Shown here: positions 11,861 through 21,879 of the stretch, one piece after another | Layout of the letters: the number at the start of each line of letters is the position of its first letter | How positions within the stretch are numbered: the stretch's first letter is position 1 | Source of the DNA: Eucommia ulmoides | Taxonomy: Eukaryota; Streptophyta; Magnoliopsida; Garryales; Eucommiaceae | Direction of reading: 5' to 3' | Assembly (NCBI GenBank): GCA_016647705.1 | Contig: JAENRU010000170.1 | Span: 1 to 64,000, forward strand | Length of the DNA: 64,000 nt | Program-made: the position numbers and the translations under genes | The notes under the pieces: generated by a model | Seen by the model: the letters and a program-made list of their open reading frames with translations, nothing else | Told to the model about the DNA's origin: nothing | Databases searched by the model: none

Positions 11861-13109
11861 CATTCTTACATGTACTCTTGTCTAGATTAAGCAGGCTGAA
11901 ATGAAGGAAACAATCGCCAAAATGCAAATAGGTATTGTGCTTCCAATTCATACTGATATTGAATCGTCTAGTCGGGATGACAAGGACAAGGGCAAGAAGA
12001 AGATCGATTCGTCAGAATTTCCTTTTTTTGACCTCAAGATTTTGCAAGAGTTCACTGCTGATGTTGTTGAATACTGTTGGGGGGGGGGGGGGGGGTCCCA
12101 AAACTTAGCTCAGCTTGTTGAAAGAAATGAAAAACTTGCTGGTGATTATGATCGTTTGAAGGAAGAACGCAAAGAGTTGAAAAAGAAATATAAAAATAAA
12201 ATAAAAAAGTTGAAGAAAGAGATTGAAATTTTAAAAGCCGAATTAACCAATTCAATGGTTGAAACGGAGGTACACGTTGTTACGCAAACGGAAAAGCTTA
12301 TTACTAAAAAAACAGGACTCCAAGAACATCTAGAAGAGGTTGTGATGCATTCTGTTACACAGTCCATTCAGAAAGAGTAAGAATTCAAAGAACAGGTTGT
12401 GGAGATCGCGATGTTTTATAATACGACATTAGAAGAGCGTGATTCTGTTATTGACCAACAAGCATGTGAGATTGCCAAACGTGATCGTGAACTAGTAGTC
12501 AAATGTCTAAATCTGCTTGAGAAAATGGTTACACGAAGAAGTACACGTCAAAAAACACATACAACAACTCCCACATCACTTGTAAAAAATGTTAAAAGCA
12601 GCATGAGGACACGAAAAACTGGTGAGGGGTCGGTCCATGAATATCACATTCCCGCAAAACGATCGAAGAGTCTTATAAAAGCTACTAAGAAGGAAAAACC
12701 AGTGACAACCAATCAGTCAAAGGACACTATAGTATATCAAGGAGAATCCAACAAAATGACTGCTGAGTTGGATGAGGCACGCATGCTGCCTCCCTGAGAT
12801 AGTGTTGTGGCTATGATGTTAACCGAAGACGAATGGAAACTCCTACAGCTTATTTTGCAAATAGAGGGCTATATGTTAGCCTCATTCTTCCATCTTTATT
12901 ATTTTTCATTCTCATTTTATGTGTCGATTGTTATGTGCTGATCCAATGAAAAATGCTTTCTTCTTTATACAATTAAGTGTTTGTTTGGGGCGGAGAATGG
13001 ACTTTTGCACAGGTCTCCTTTGTTGACATTCTTGATCTACAATGGAAAAAACAGCTGACAAATTTTGTGAGTTACACTGTATATTGTTTTTTTGTTTTTT
13101 TTGTTAAAT

Positions 13110-13400
13110 TTGTATGATGTTACATTCAACACTTGTAGATATTGAATGTAACATCAAGTGTTCTCTTCTATAGTGTTTTTGTTAAATTTGTATGATGTTA
13201 TAATTAATACATGTGGATGTTGAATGTAACATTAAAAGTGTTCTCTTATATTTTGTTGCAATAGTAAAAACCATATGATGTTATATTCAAAACACCTGTG
13301 GATGTTGAATGTAATATCAATTGGTGTTTGTTTTATTTATGCACTATTAAATCCGTATGATGTTACATTTAACACGTAGATGTTGAGTATAACATGTATT
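13110..13400. repeat. Second intronic cluster of inverted motif pairs
   Basis: Four pairs (about 13117-13155, 13195-13232, 13277-13318 and 13357-13395) keep the same convergent layout and the same 'tgtggatgttgaatgtaacat' right arm, with 'gtgttctctt' spacers between the first ones. This looks like local duplication of a hairpin unit about 80 bases long. Confidence 0.8.
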
Positions 13401-14524
13401 GGTATTATAAAACTCTGACGCATATTCTAAATGTATTGATGTTTATCTAATCAGGTCATCAATGGTGTTATGGAGCTCTTGTGCCTCGAACAAATGAATA
13501 TGGAAAATTATTTAAAACAGCTTGGCGACATTCTTTCCGATCAATTATTTTTCATAAATAGTACATGTTGGGTGAGTACATTTTACTTCTTTTCCCTTTG
13601 ACTGTTATACATCTACAAAATTTATTCACACATACGTTAAAAATATTTTCTATAGTCATGGATTCTTGAAGGGGATGAACTCACACTTAACAAATTTTTG
13701 AACCCTGAGATAATCCGTGCCTTCACATCTAAATGCCATTATGTTCAATTTCCCATAAACACTGCTGGCCCTACTCCAACAATTGGCCATTGGACCTTAA
13801 CTGTGTGTGATAAGCAAGAGTCAACATGGCGTCATTATAATTCTATGAATCTGAGACGAAGAGGCACAGTTGACCCTTTTTTCGAAAATGCGAAAAAACT
13901 TGTAAGCTTGTATTTTCATAAAATCTTTTTTTTGTTGCTATTAGAACAAACAATAATTGACAGTATTTGTGCACCTATAGATTGCATATGTAGACCAACT
14001 ACTCACCAAAAATAATGTGGAGCATAAGTGGGCTAATCCTTCAGAAAATAAGATATTGAATGTTGGTGATGTACCAGATCAAGGTTCATCAGCGTAAGTA
14101 CCACATATATAACTTAACAATTTAAGTCATACATCCTTCAATGAAAAAAATAAAAAAAACAGTTGTTGAATGTTGGTGATGTTGAATTTTACAGGGTTGA
14201 TTGTGGAGTATGCATCATCCATGTGATGAAGAAAATCTTTAGGAATGAGAAGATCTTTACCGATACGGGCTTGCACGGGTTTCGCATGGAACGTGCTGCT
14301 ATCATTCATCACTTCTTAAATGATGCACCAAGAAGATGGACACTTGACTCATATCACACTCGCACAGCAAATGAACCCAAACCTAACTAAAAAATGGACA
14401 AATGTTATTGAACTTCTGCATTTCCACAATATTTTTTGAAAAACTGCTTTTTGAAGTTACATTTTTTGTATGTAATCCATTGTATATACACAATGTCATA
14501 CACAATTATTGTTGTACTTTTTTT

Positions 14525-15130
14525 ATATGTGTTGAATGTGTTGCCTATGACTGTTGAATGCAAAAAACAAACTTATGACAGTGTTGAATGTAACACAAAG
14601 AAGCCTATGACAAAATTGTTGAATGTGTGACAAAAAACCTGTCACAGTATTGAATGTAACACAGAACCATATGACAAATGCTGAATGTGTGACTAAAAAA
14701 CCTATGACAGTGTTGAATGTAACACAGTCCTAACAAATTGAATGACAAAACAAAAAGCCATGACAGTGTTGAATGTAACACGGGTAAGCCAATGACAATG
14801 TTGAATGTAACACGGGTAAACCTATAACAGTGTTGAATGTAAAGCCGTGTTATATTCAACACGTTAATAGACACGAAAAATAGTATTTTTCAGAAGATAT
14901 TACATTCAGCACGTTAAGAAACGAAAATTGACTTTGTGAATACAAGCCGTGTTACATTCAACACGTTAATAGATACGAAAAATGGTGTTTTTCGGAGAAA
15001 CTAATAAGATGTTACATTCAACATGTTAAGAAAAGTAAATTAACTTTGTGAACAGAAGATGTTACATTCAACACGTTAATAGACACAAATTGACTTTGTG
15101 AACATAAGATGTTACATTCAACATATTAAG
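14525..15130. repeat. Right subterminal motif array of the MULE
   Basis: About 14 copies. From 14530 to 14845 they read in reverse (tgttgaatgtaacac with 'cctatgacag' spacers). From 14847 to 15125 they read forward (gttacattcaacacgttaa with 'acgaaaattgactttgtgaa' spacers). The switch at about 14845 makes the array a large inverted structure. Confidence 0.85.
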
Positions 15131-17039
15131 AAACGCAAATTTACTTCGTAGATCTTACATGTTAGATATTATAGATCATTTTTTGGAAATCAGAACAAAG
15201 ATTTTCATTAGCGTTTGGCATGATTGAGTTGCGCAAATTGAGTTGCGATCAAAAACAAAAACTATTAATAAGGCAAAAGGATGAGCCGCCTTATTAATGA
15301 AGGGTAAAATCATCCAATAAGGACAAAAGTCCTTATCGGTGCATGAAAAAACGGCTGGGTTTATTCGGTAATTACCGGCGCCTTTTGGGAGTAATCAGTG
15401 CACGTCCCTTTATTAAAATCGTATATAAGTTGGGATCTCATTAACATAGGGAAATTAATTATATATGTAATACTTAATAAATCCACTTTTTTAAAACCCT
15501 TTATTAATAAATCAACCAAATTTTAATTTTGTTCCAGTAACCAATAAATACGCATTTCTAGTATTACTAATAGAATAAATTTGAATAGAATAGATCTTTG
15601 AATTTATAACTTATCAATTTATCAAATCGATTTTATAACTGTAAAAAATAAATACAACTATTACAATTTTAAATAGTAATTTTAACTAAAATTTTTGTCT
15701 CCATTTCCCTCTCGCCAGCCCTGCAATCAAACTGTGGGGTTGTGAGTCAACGTTCAGTAGAACTCCAACCCCTCTAATACGTGCAATTAATTAACGCGAC
15801 AAATAAAATATATTGGCATGATTTTCATATAGTCATAATTATTTAATGAAATTTAACAGCTATAATTCACCGACAGTAGTAACGTAAATTACCCAATAGA
15901 CAAATTAAATACAAAATATTAAAAGAGTTAAAAATTCTACCTAAAATCTGAGCTAAAATCTAAACCGGAATATATTTCTTCGCATAAAACATTCAAATAT
16001 ATAAGCTGAATGTTTTTTTGAATATAAACTGAACGAAAAAAAAACTCATATATATTCCTTTACTTATTATTATTATTATTATTATATTAATATGTATCAT
16101 TATGACTTATCAATTCATTTGATGAGTCATAACATTAAAAAAATTATATTAATTATCCTCTTGAAATAAAGAAAATATTGATTATACCCCAAAATTCTTA
16201 AAAGTGAATTTTAAATAACCCAATAATCCCTAAATTTCTAAAATCAATTTAAAATAAATATTTAATTCCCAAAAATTATTAAATATTATTTATACCATAA
16301 ATTAGCAAAACATTCCCAAAAATATTAAATTTTTATATAAAATAATATTTTCAAGAATCTAAATTTTCGGGGTATTACAATCTTTCCACCTTAAATAAAT
16401 TTCGTCCTCGAAATTTCGTTCAAAACAATAATACTTTAGAATCACACCGTATGGTCATGTTAGGTACACTCGATTCTAGAACAATTATTCTCTATGTAGG
16501 GTCATATAACCAAAAGTCACCTATAATTCACATTCGTCAACATTCATTCCATTCATGGCTACATTCTCATTCGTAGTGGCCTACGTTATATCCAATAACA
16601 TACGGACATGATGCACTTTGATTGGTAACACCTAGCACAGATAACTAATTGCCAAAGAATCTTATGTTTCTAAATGCTTTCATTGCACTACTCTGATAAA
16701 AATAGCAATAAATACAATATATCATTAAAATATCATGGTAGTCTCACTAAATTGGATCTATCTCAATTCCCATAAGTCTACGACTTCAATAATTTCTCAC
16801 TTGGCATGACTTTTTAAATCTACTGTCATATTCCATAACCATCATTTACCAATTCCGTCCGACATTTCAAGCCAATCATATTCGCAACCAATAGTATAGC
16901 TAATAGATAGCCCAAATTCCTAATGGACTATCCCGTAAGACTAAAAATAACTATCTCCAATTTTCACATTAAATTTTCAATAATCCCATAAACTTTTTCA
17001 TAAAATCAAACAATTCAAATTTCAAGTAAAAAAAAAAAA

Positions 17040-17440
17040 ATCGCAATATGTCAAAAACACATAAATATTTCTCAAGCACATAAATATGTCTCAAAACACT
17101 TAAATACGTTAAAATCATATAAATACTCCTCAAAACACATAAATATCACCGAACCACACAAATACATATCAAATTATATAAACACGTCTCCACCATACAA
17201 ATATGTATCAAAACACATGAATACATATGAATCACATAAATACGTGACAATCCCGTAAATACATCATGAAATACATAAATATATTCCAAACCACATAATT
17301 ATCTAGAAATACATAAATATGTCACTAACACATAATCATGTCTCAACCACACAAATACGTTTCAACACCTAAATACGGGTCAAACTAAAAAAACAAATAC
17401 ATCTCAAATCACATAATTATGTCTCCAAAGTCACGTAACT
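17040..17440. repeat. Degenerate tandem array of 'cacataaatacgtctcaaa' units
   Basis: Roughly twenty units of 16-20 bases with the core 'acataaatayrt' and variable spacers run through this 400-base stretch of the internal region. Confidence 0.8.
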
Positions 17441-17879
17441 TAACGAGTTCAATACTGAATTCAATACTCACGTGAAATGTATATAAAAAAAATATTACAT
17501 AAAATCCCAACTTGCATTTTTATAATACCAATTAAGCTCAAAAATTCAAATTAACATTTCAAAATAATAATTGGCTCCCGATAGTTCCACAATGACCCAA
17601 CGTGCTGCTTCTATCAATTGTTAGTAATGGACCAATATCTATCCGAATTATTTTTTATTGGTGTACTATCTTCGTAATACAAAAGTATTTTATGGATTAA
17701 GTATTTTTATTCAAATCTACTTTCCAATAAAATGTAGCTACACTGGGCCGTATCCAAATCCCAACAAAAATATTATCATAACAGGACAATCAAATTTAAA
17801 TCAACTGGTCAACTCACTTATATATAATAAAATAGCATACTTCCTTACCAGCTATAGGATCATTTTACCTCACGATTGG

Positions 17880-18820
17880 GAGTTATCATATCCACCATGT
17901 AGGACTTGCCTAACAGGTAACAACATATATAATATATCCATCCTCCAGGACTTGTCTGACAGGTAACAATATATATATATAATAGGGAAAAGTACGATTT
18001 AGACCATCTAACTATTGACACATTTCTAAGTGGTCCCTCTAAATTTAAACGTTTCATTTTAAACCCTCTACGTATCTAACGTTTCAAATTCGTTCCTCCG
18101 TCAGAGATTCCGTTAAAACTAATAGAATCTTAAGAGCAAAATGGTCATTTCACGTTTTTTTAATTTTTAATCATTTTTAATTTTTTTTTCCTTCCTCTCT
18201 CTCTCCCGCCACCTCCCTCTCCCTCTCCCTCTTTCTCCCCTTCCCCTCTCTCCCTCCTACTCCACCCCTGCAACAGGGGGTATTTTCACCCCCTGCAACA
18301 GAAGGTGGTTGCGCCCCCTGTTTCAGGGGTGGTGGAACCACCCCTTGAAACAGGGGGTGAAAACACCCCCTGTTTCAGGGGATGATTCCACCCCCTGCAA
18401 CAGGGGGGTGGCGGGGAGAGGGAAGGAGGGAGAGGGAGGTGGCGGGAAAGAGAGAGGAAGGGGAGGAAAAATAAAAAAAATAAAATAAAAATGATTAAAA
18501 AGTTAAAAAAAAAAAAAAAAAAAAGTAAAATGACTATTTTGCTCCTGAGATTCTGTTAATTTTAACGGAATGCCTGACGGAGGGACAAATTTGAAACGTT
18601 AGATACGTAGAGGGTTTAAAATGAAACGTTTAAATTTAGAGGGACCACTTAGAAATGTGTCAATAGTTAGAGGGTCTAAATCGTACTTTTCCCAATATAT
18701 ATCCACCCTACATGACTTGTATGATAAGTAACGACATATATAATATATATAATATATCCACCTTGCAGGACTTGCCTAACAGGTAACAATATATATCTAT
18801 ATCTCGCAGGACATGTCCTC
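17880..18820. repeat. About 50-bp tandem repeat split by the foldback element
   Basis: Units containing 'ggacttgcctaacaggtaac' followed by an AT-rich stretch and 'atatccacc' occur twice before (about 17895 and 17948) and three times after (about 18710, 18768, 18805) the insertion at 17985-18693. Confidence 0.7.
17985..18693. mobile_element. 709-bp foldback/MITE element with near-perfect inverted halves
   Basis: The left end gggaaaagtacgatttagac is mirrored at the right end (gtctaaatcgtacttttccc). Inverted identity continues inward about 170-200 bases through 'acgtttcaaattcgttcctcc' and beyond, then through CT/GA-rich arms (18190-18260 against 18410-18475). The centre (18262-18405) is a GC-rich set of small palindromes of the type 'caccccctgtttcaggggtg'. 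The AT-repeat surroundings hide the target duplication. No gene inside. Confidence 0.85.
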
Positions 18821-19802
18821 TTGACGAGAAGACAACTATGGCATAACAGGATAATAAAAATTATTTTTCACCTTTAAAATTTTCTTTGATCCATTTATCA
18901 TCATAAAACTGTCTATTTTCATCAACACTTTTTCTTTCCACAATTTAATACGAAAATATAATTTCACGATTTATATAGAAGACAGTACACACCTTTAAAT
19001 TAATACTTTCAGTTTAACGACAATTCTTATGGTCCATGCTGACACTAAACTAAATCAACCTCACGTTCTACACTAACCCAGCCTCACATTACTTGCTATA
19101 GGTGAGTTGTATAAGTCAAATGTCACCTAAAATGTTAATATATTCAAATTGAAATTGAATGGATCAAAATGTGAAATTTAGCTAATCAAAAGGTCCACAT
19201 AAACAATCACCCATAATTTAGGGGCCAAAATAAAATTTTCAACATGTAAAAAGAATGGAAACAGTAACATTAACCAACGTCACTTCCTTTCTTTTTTTTT
19301 TCTTTTTGAAACAGTAACATGTACCCAAACGCCATAATTTTTCAAATACATGCATTACCAAATCAAATACAATGTTAAATTCAGACACCCCTATGATAGT
19401 ACCAGACTTGTCCAAGACCCTATTGAAAATTTACAAAAAAATGCTTATGATTTTTTGTTTTTATTTTTGGGCTCAATTTGGCTTTAAGGCGATGAATAGA
19501 AATCTAAAATTTGTATTCCTTATTCCAAATATTTTACTTTTAAATGTCAACCACTTGCACCAAAAGTTACAAAGTAAAACAACAACCATTTTATATCAAA
19601 TTGTAAAATTATTTTCTTATAGGCTTTTGTTTCACTTTCACAAAAAAAAATAATCCAAATGACAGTCACGCATTCTTTCTCATTTCATTTTTTTTTTTCA
19701 CTTTTATTTCGCGATTTCTACTAAAATTATTATTTTTACCTATTAAACAATTTATTATGAATAATGGGTGTCATAACTTAGTCTCAGGATGGTCGCAAAT
19801 CC

Positions 19803-19816
19803 GCTCTGATACCACC
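19803..19816 (-). other. Primer-binding site of the minus-strand LTR element (initiator Met tRNA type)
   Basis: Reverse complement reads GGTGGTATCAGAGC and abuts the inner end of the right LTR. It fixes the orientation of the element. Confidence 0.75.
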
Positions 19817-21118
19817 TAACGACCCTGTTTCACAGAGTCGCTACTGTGGTTTCTCCTATAGAGAATTCTACCCAAATATTTTTTCATTTATAAATAAAAT
19901 AGAATTATTAATAATTCTGCTCTGATACAACCTGTAGCGGTTCGGTTTCCCAGGGTCATCACGCGGTTTCTCCCCTTGGAGAAATTAACGATAAAATCGA
20001 TTAACCAAATTTTCATCATATAAATCCGATAAATTTATTACAAACAACAGTGACAATCACAAATATCAAATTGATTGATTCAATTTTTACACCGAAAAAT
20101 AATAAATTCAACTATTACAAATTAATTAGAAATTCAGTTGAAATTCCTGTCGCCATATTATTTTTAAATACCCAAATAAATTGCTAGCATCGGTCAATTT
20201 AATGCTAACGTTTAAATTTGTAATTTAATATACAATTACGACGACAATTATAATTATCGATTTAAATTTTAACATACGACGACAACAATTATATTCAATT
20301 TATCGAGTCAATTTCTATTATATCTCGTGTACTAATTATTTTGAGTTTTGAAATAAAAACAAGAATAACATGATCATTTCTAAAATAATGAAAAGAATTT
20401 TTTTTCTTTATTTTCCAATTTATAAAAACCGTATATAAGTTGGGATCTCATTAACATAGGGAAATTAATTATATATGTAATACTTAATAAATCCACTTTT
20501 TTAAAACCCTTTGTTAATAATTCAACCCAATTTTAATTTTGTTCCAGTAACCTATGAGTACGCCTTTCTAGTATTACTAATAGAATAAATCTGAATAGAA
20601 TAGATCTTTGAATTTATAACTTATCAATTTATCGAATCGATTTTAGAATGGTAAAAAATAAATACAACTATTACAATTTTAAATAGTAATTTTAACTAAA
20701 ATTACTGTCTCTGTTTCCCTCTCGTCCGCCCTGCAATCAAACTGTAGGGTTGTGAGCCAATACTCAGTAGAATTACAACCCCTCTAATACGTGCATTTAA
20801 TTAATGCGACAAATAAAACACATTGACATGATTTTCACATAGTCAGAATTATTTCATGAAATTTAACCACTATAATTCACCGACAGTAGTAACGTAAATC
20901 ACCCAATAGACAAATTAAATACAAATATTAAAAGAGTTAGAAATTCTACCTGAAATCTAATCCAAAATCTAAATCAGAATATATTTCTTTGCATAAAACA
21001 TTCAAAATATATAAGGTGAATGTTTTTTGAATATTTTTTGAATATAAACTGAACAAAAAAAACTCATATATATTCCTTTACTTAATATATAAGTTATTAT
21101 TATTATTATTATTATTAT

Positions 21119-21161
<43 letters not shown>

Positions 21162-21471
21162 TTAACATTAACATTAACACTAACACGTATCGTTATGACT
21201 CATCAATTCATTTGATGAGTCATAACATTAAAAAAATTATATTAATTATTCTCTTAAAATAAAGAAAATATTAATTATATCTCAAAACTCTTAAAAGTAA
21301 ATATTAGATAACCTAATAGTCCCAAAACTTCTAAAATTAATTTAAAATAAACATTTAACTCCAAAAAATTATCAAATATTATTTATACCATAAATTCATA
21401 AAACATTCCCAAAAATATTAAACTTTATATAAAATAATATTTTCAAGAATCTAAATTTTCGGGGTATTATA
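19817..21471 (-). repeat. Right LTR (5' LTR) of the minus-strand element
   Basis: Complete copy without the MULE. Differences from the left copy are scattered substitutions plus an expanded (TTA)n(TAA)n palindromic microsatellite at about 21090-21160, which is only a short (TTA)n at about 16062-16086 in the left LTR. The terminal CA is mutated to TA. Confidence 0.85.
21090..21162. repeat. Palindromic (TTA)n(TAA)n microsatellite
   Basis: About eight tta repeats run directly into about fifteen ata/taa repeats, so the tract is its own reverse complement and could form a hairpin. Confidence 0.85.
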
Positions 21472-21730
21472 TTAAGTGAATGAAATCAATCCCTATGTAA
21501 TCCACTTAATTAGAATTAACCCAATATTTGTTAGTTTAACCTAGTTTTTAAATATTCAACTTCAAACAATTCTTGAACCATCGAGATAATATAAGACCAT
21601 ACAAATTACGTTATTCAATTAATCAAACATGTTTCTCTGTGGATGATATCGAAAGATCCACTACATTAAAACTTGACCTCGTGCACTTGCGAGTAAATTA
21701 AGACGTGAAAAAGTAGTCGCGTCCAAGTTT

Positions 21731-21750
21731 TGGGCGCCGTTGCAGGGGAA
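21731..21750 (+). other. Athila-type primer-binding region
   Basis: 'gggcgccgttgcagggga' matches the conserved sequence after the 5' LTR of Athila elements (usual form tggcgccgttgccgggga) with small changes. It marks the true end of the split 5' LTR and the start of the leader. Confidence 0.7.
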
Positions 21751-21879
21751 AGTTGTTTTGATTTGGTTCATATTGTGACCAAGTGGTTGAGTATTAATCC
21801 AGACAATTCTTTTGTTTTATTTTCTTTCAATTAAATTCATTATTTATAATTTGTTTCATTTGTTGTGATCAAGCAGCGC

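Larger units (their letters stand above)
10317..14390 (+). pseudogene. MULE-borne DUF1985-like / coiled-coil / ULP1-type cysteine protease gene, decayed
   Basis: Not the transposase. Exons that join in frame are 10317-10392, 10612-10677, 10790-about 11341, about 11447-11577, about 11887-12900, about 12990-13075, 13455-13573, about 13656-13902, about 13981-14093 and 14195-14390. The N-terminal half resembles the DUF1985-type region of plant ULP-like transposon proteins ('GCVIVLQ', 'LIFGLPLG'). The middle is a Lys/Glu-rich coiled coil (12105-12370) and a basic linker. The C-terminus has ULP1 peptidase signatures: His in 'GHWTLTV' (13788), Gln in 'PDQGSSA', Cys in 'VDCGVCII' (14202). The usual Asp of the triad reads Asn ('HYNSM', 13839). 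Breaks: frameshift near 11180, stops at 12378 and 12795, and a G run at about 12079-12096. ULP1 proteases cut SUMO; whether transposon versions do is uncertain. Confidence 0.75.
6297..15408 (+). mobile_element. MULE DNA transposon with mudrA transposase and ULP1-like gene
   Basis: The 9-bp direct repeat TTTATTAAA flanks it at 6288-6296 and 15409-15417, the target-duplication size of Mutator-like elements. The ends form a short imperfect TIR: left GGGAACATTACCGTTTACTCCC is cut here to its matching parts 'ggga' and 'ttactccc', and both are mirrored at the right end ('gggagtaat' ... 'tccc'). Inside, both on the plus strand, are a transposase (7315-9762) and a protease-like gene (10317-14390). 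MULEs with ULP1-like genes are known as Kaonashi (KI) elements and in melon and Arabidopsis. Both genes carry stops and frameshifts, so this copy is not autonomous now. Non-coding parts hold a dense 14-bp motif. Confidence 0.85.
5690..16379 (-). repeat. Left LTR (3' LTR) of the minus-strand element, split by the MULE
   Basis: 5690-6296 and 15418-16379 align in order with the uninterrupted right LTR at 19817-21471. The right LTR shows the empty site: at about 20415-20440 its sequence runs straight through the point where the left copy holds the MULE. Near its start (5797-5810) the LTR contains a second copy of its own end next to a primer-site-like sequence. Confidence 0.85.
16380..19816 (-). 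other. Internal region of the minus-strand LTR element, no coding capacity
   Basis: It is bounded by the tract at 16381-16392 (plus-strand polypurine tract by reverse complement) and the primer-site reverse complement at 19803-19816. It holds two tandem-repeat zones (17040-17440 and 17880-18820) and the foldback insertion (17985-18693). No gag, protease, reverse transcriptase or integrase motif was found in any frame, and the short open frames at 17658 and 19372 look like noise. Confidence 0.7.
5690..21471 (-). mobile_element. Non-coding LTR retrotransposon (Del/Tekay-like ends), minus strand
   Basis: Two direct repeats of about 1.6 kb (5690-16379 once the inner MULE is removed, and 19817-21471) begin tgtaacgaccc and end ggggtattaca (mutated to ...tata at the right). 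They are flanked by the 5-bp duplication TTAAG at 5685-5689 and 21472-21476. The element is on the minus strand: the reverse complement of an initiator-Met-tRNA primer site (TGGTATCAGAGC) lies at 19803-19816, inside the right LTR, and a purine-rich tract (reverse complement AAGGTGGAAAGA) lies beside the left LTR. LTRs starting TGTAATACCCCGAAAATTT and a 'cgaggacgaaattt' phrase before the 3' LTR are typical of Del/Tekay-like gypsy elements. The 3.4-kb internal part has no gag or pol, so it must have relied on another element's proteins. Confidence 0.85.

Noticed and set aside
17040..17440. CRISPR-like regularity of short repeats
   Set aside because: Units are degenerate with no constant spacers and the DNA is plant nuclear; it is an ordinary tandem array.
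5692..21469. Reading the 15.8-kb insertion as a MULE with a 9-bp TATTAAGTG duplication
   Set aside because: The ends are 1.6-kb direct repeats with a primer site and purine tract, so a 5-bp TTAAG duplication of an LTR element explains it better. The extra matching bases are the LTR's own TG and chance.
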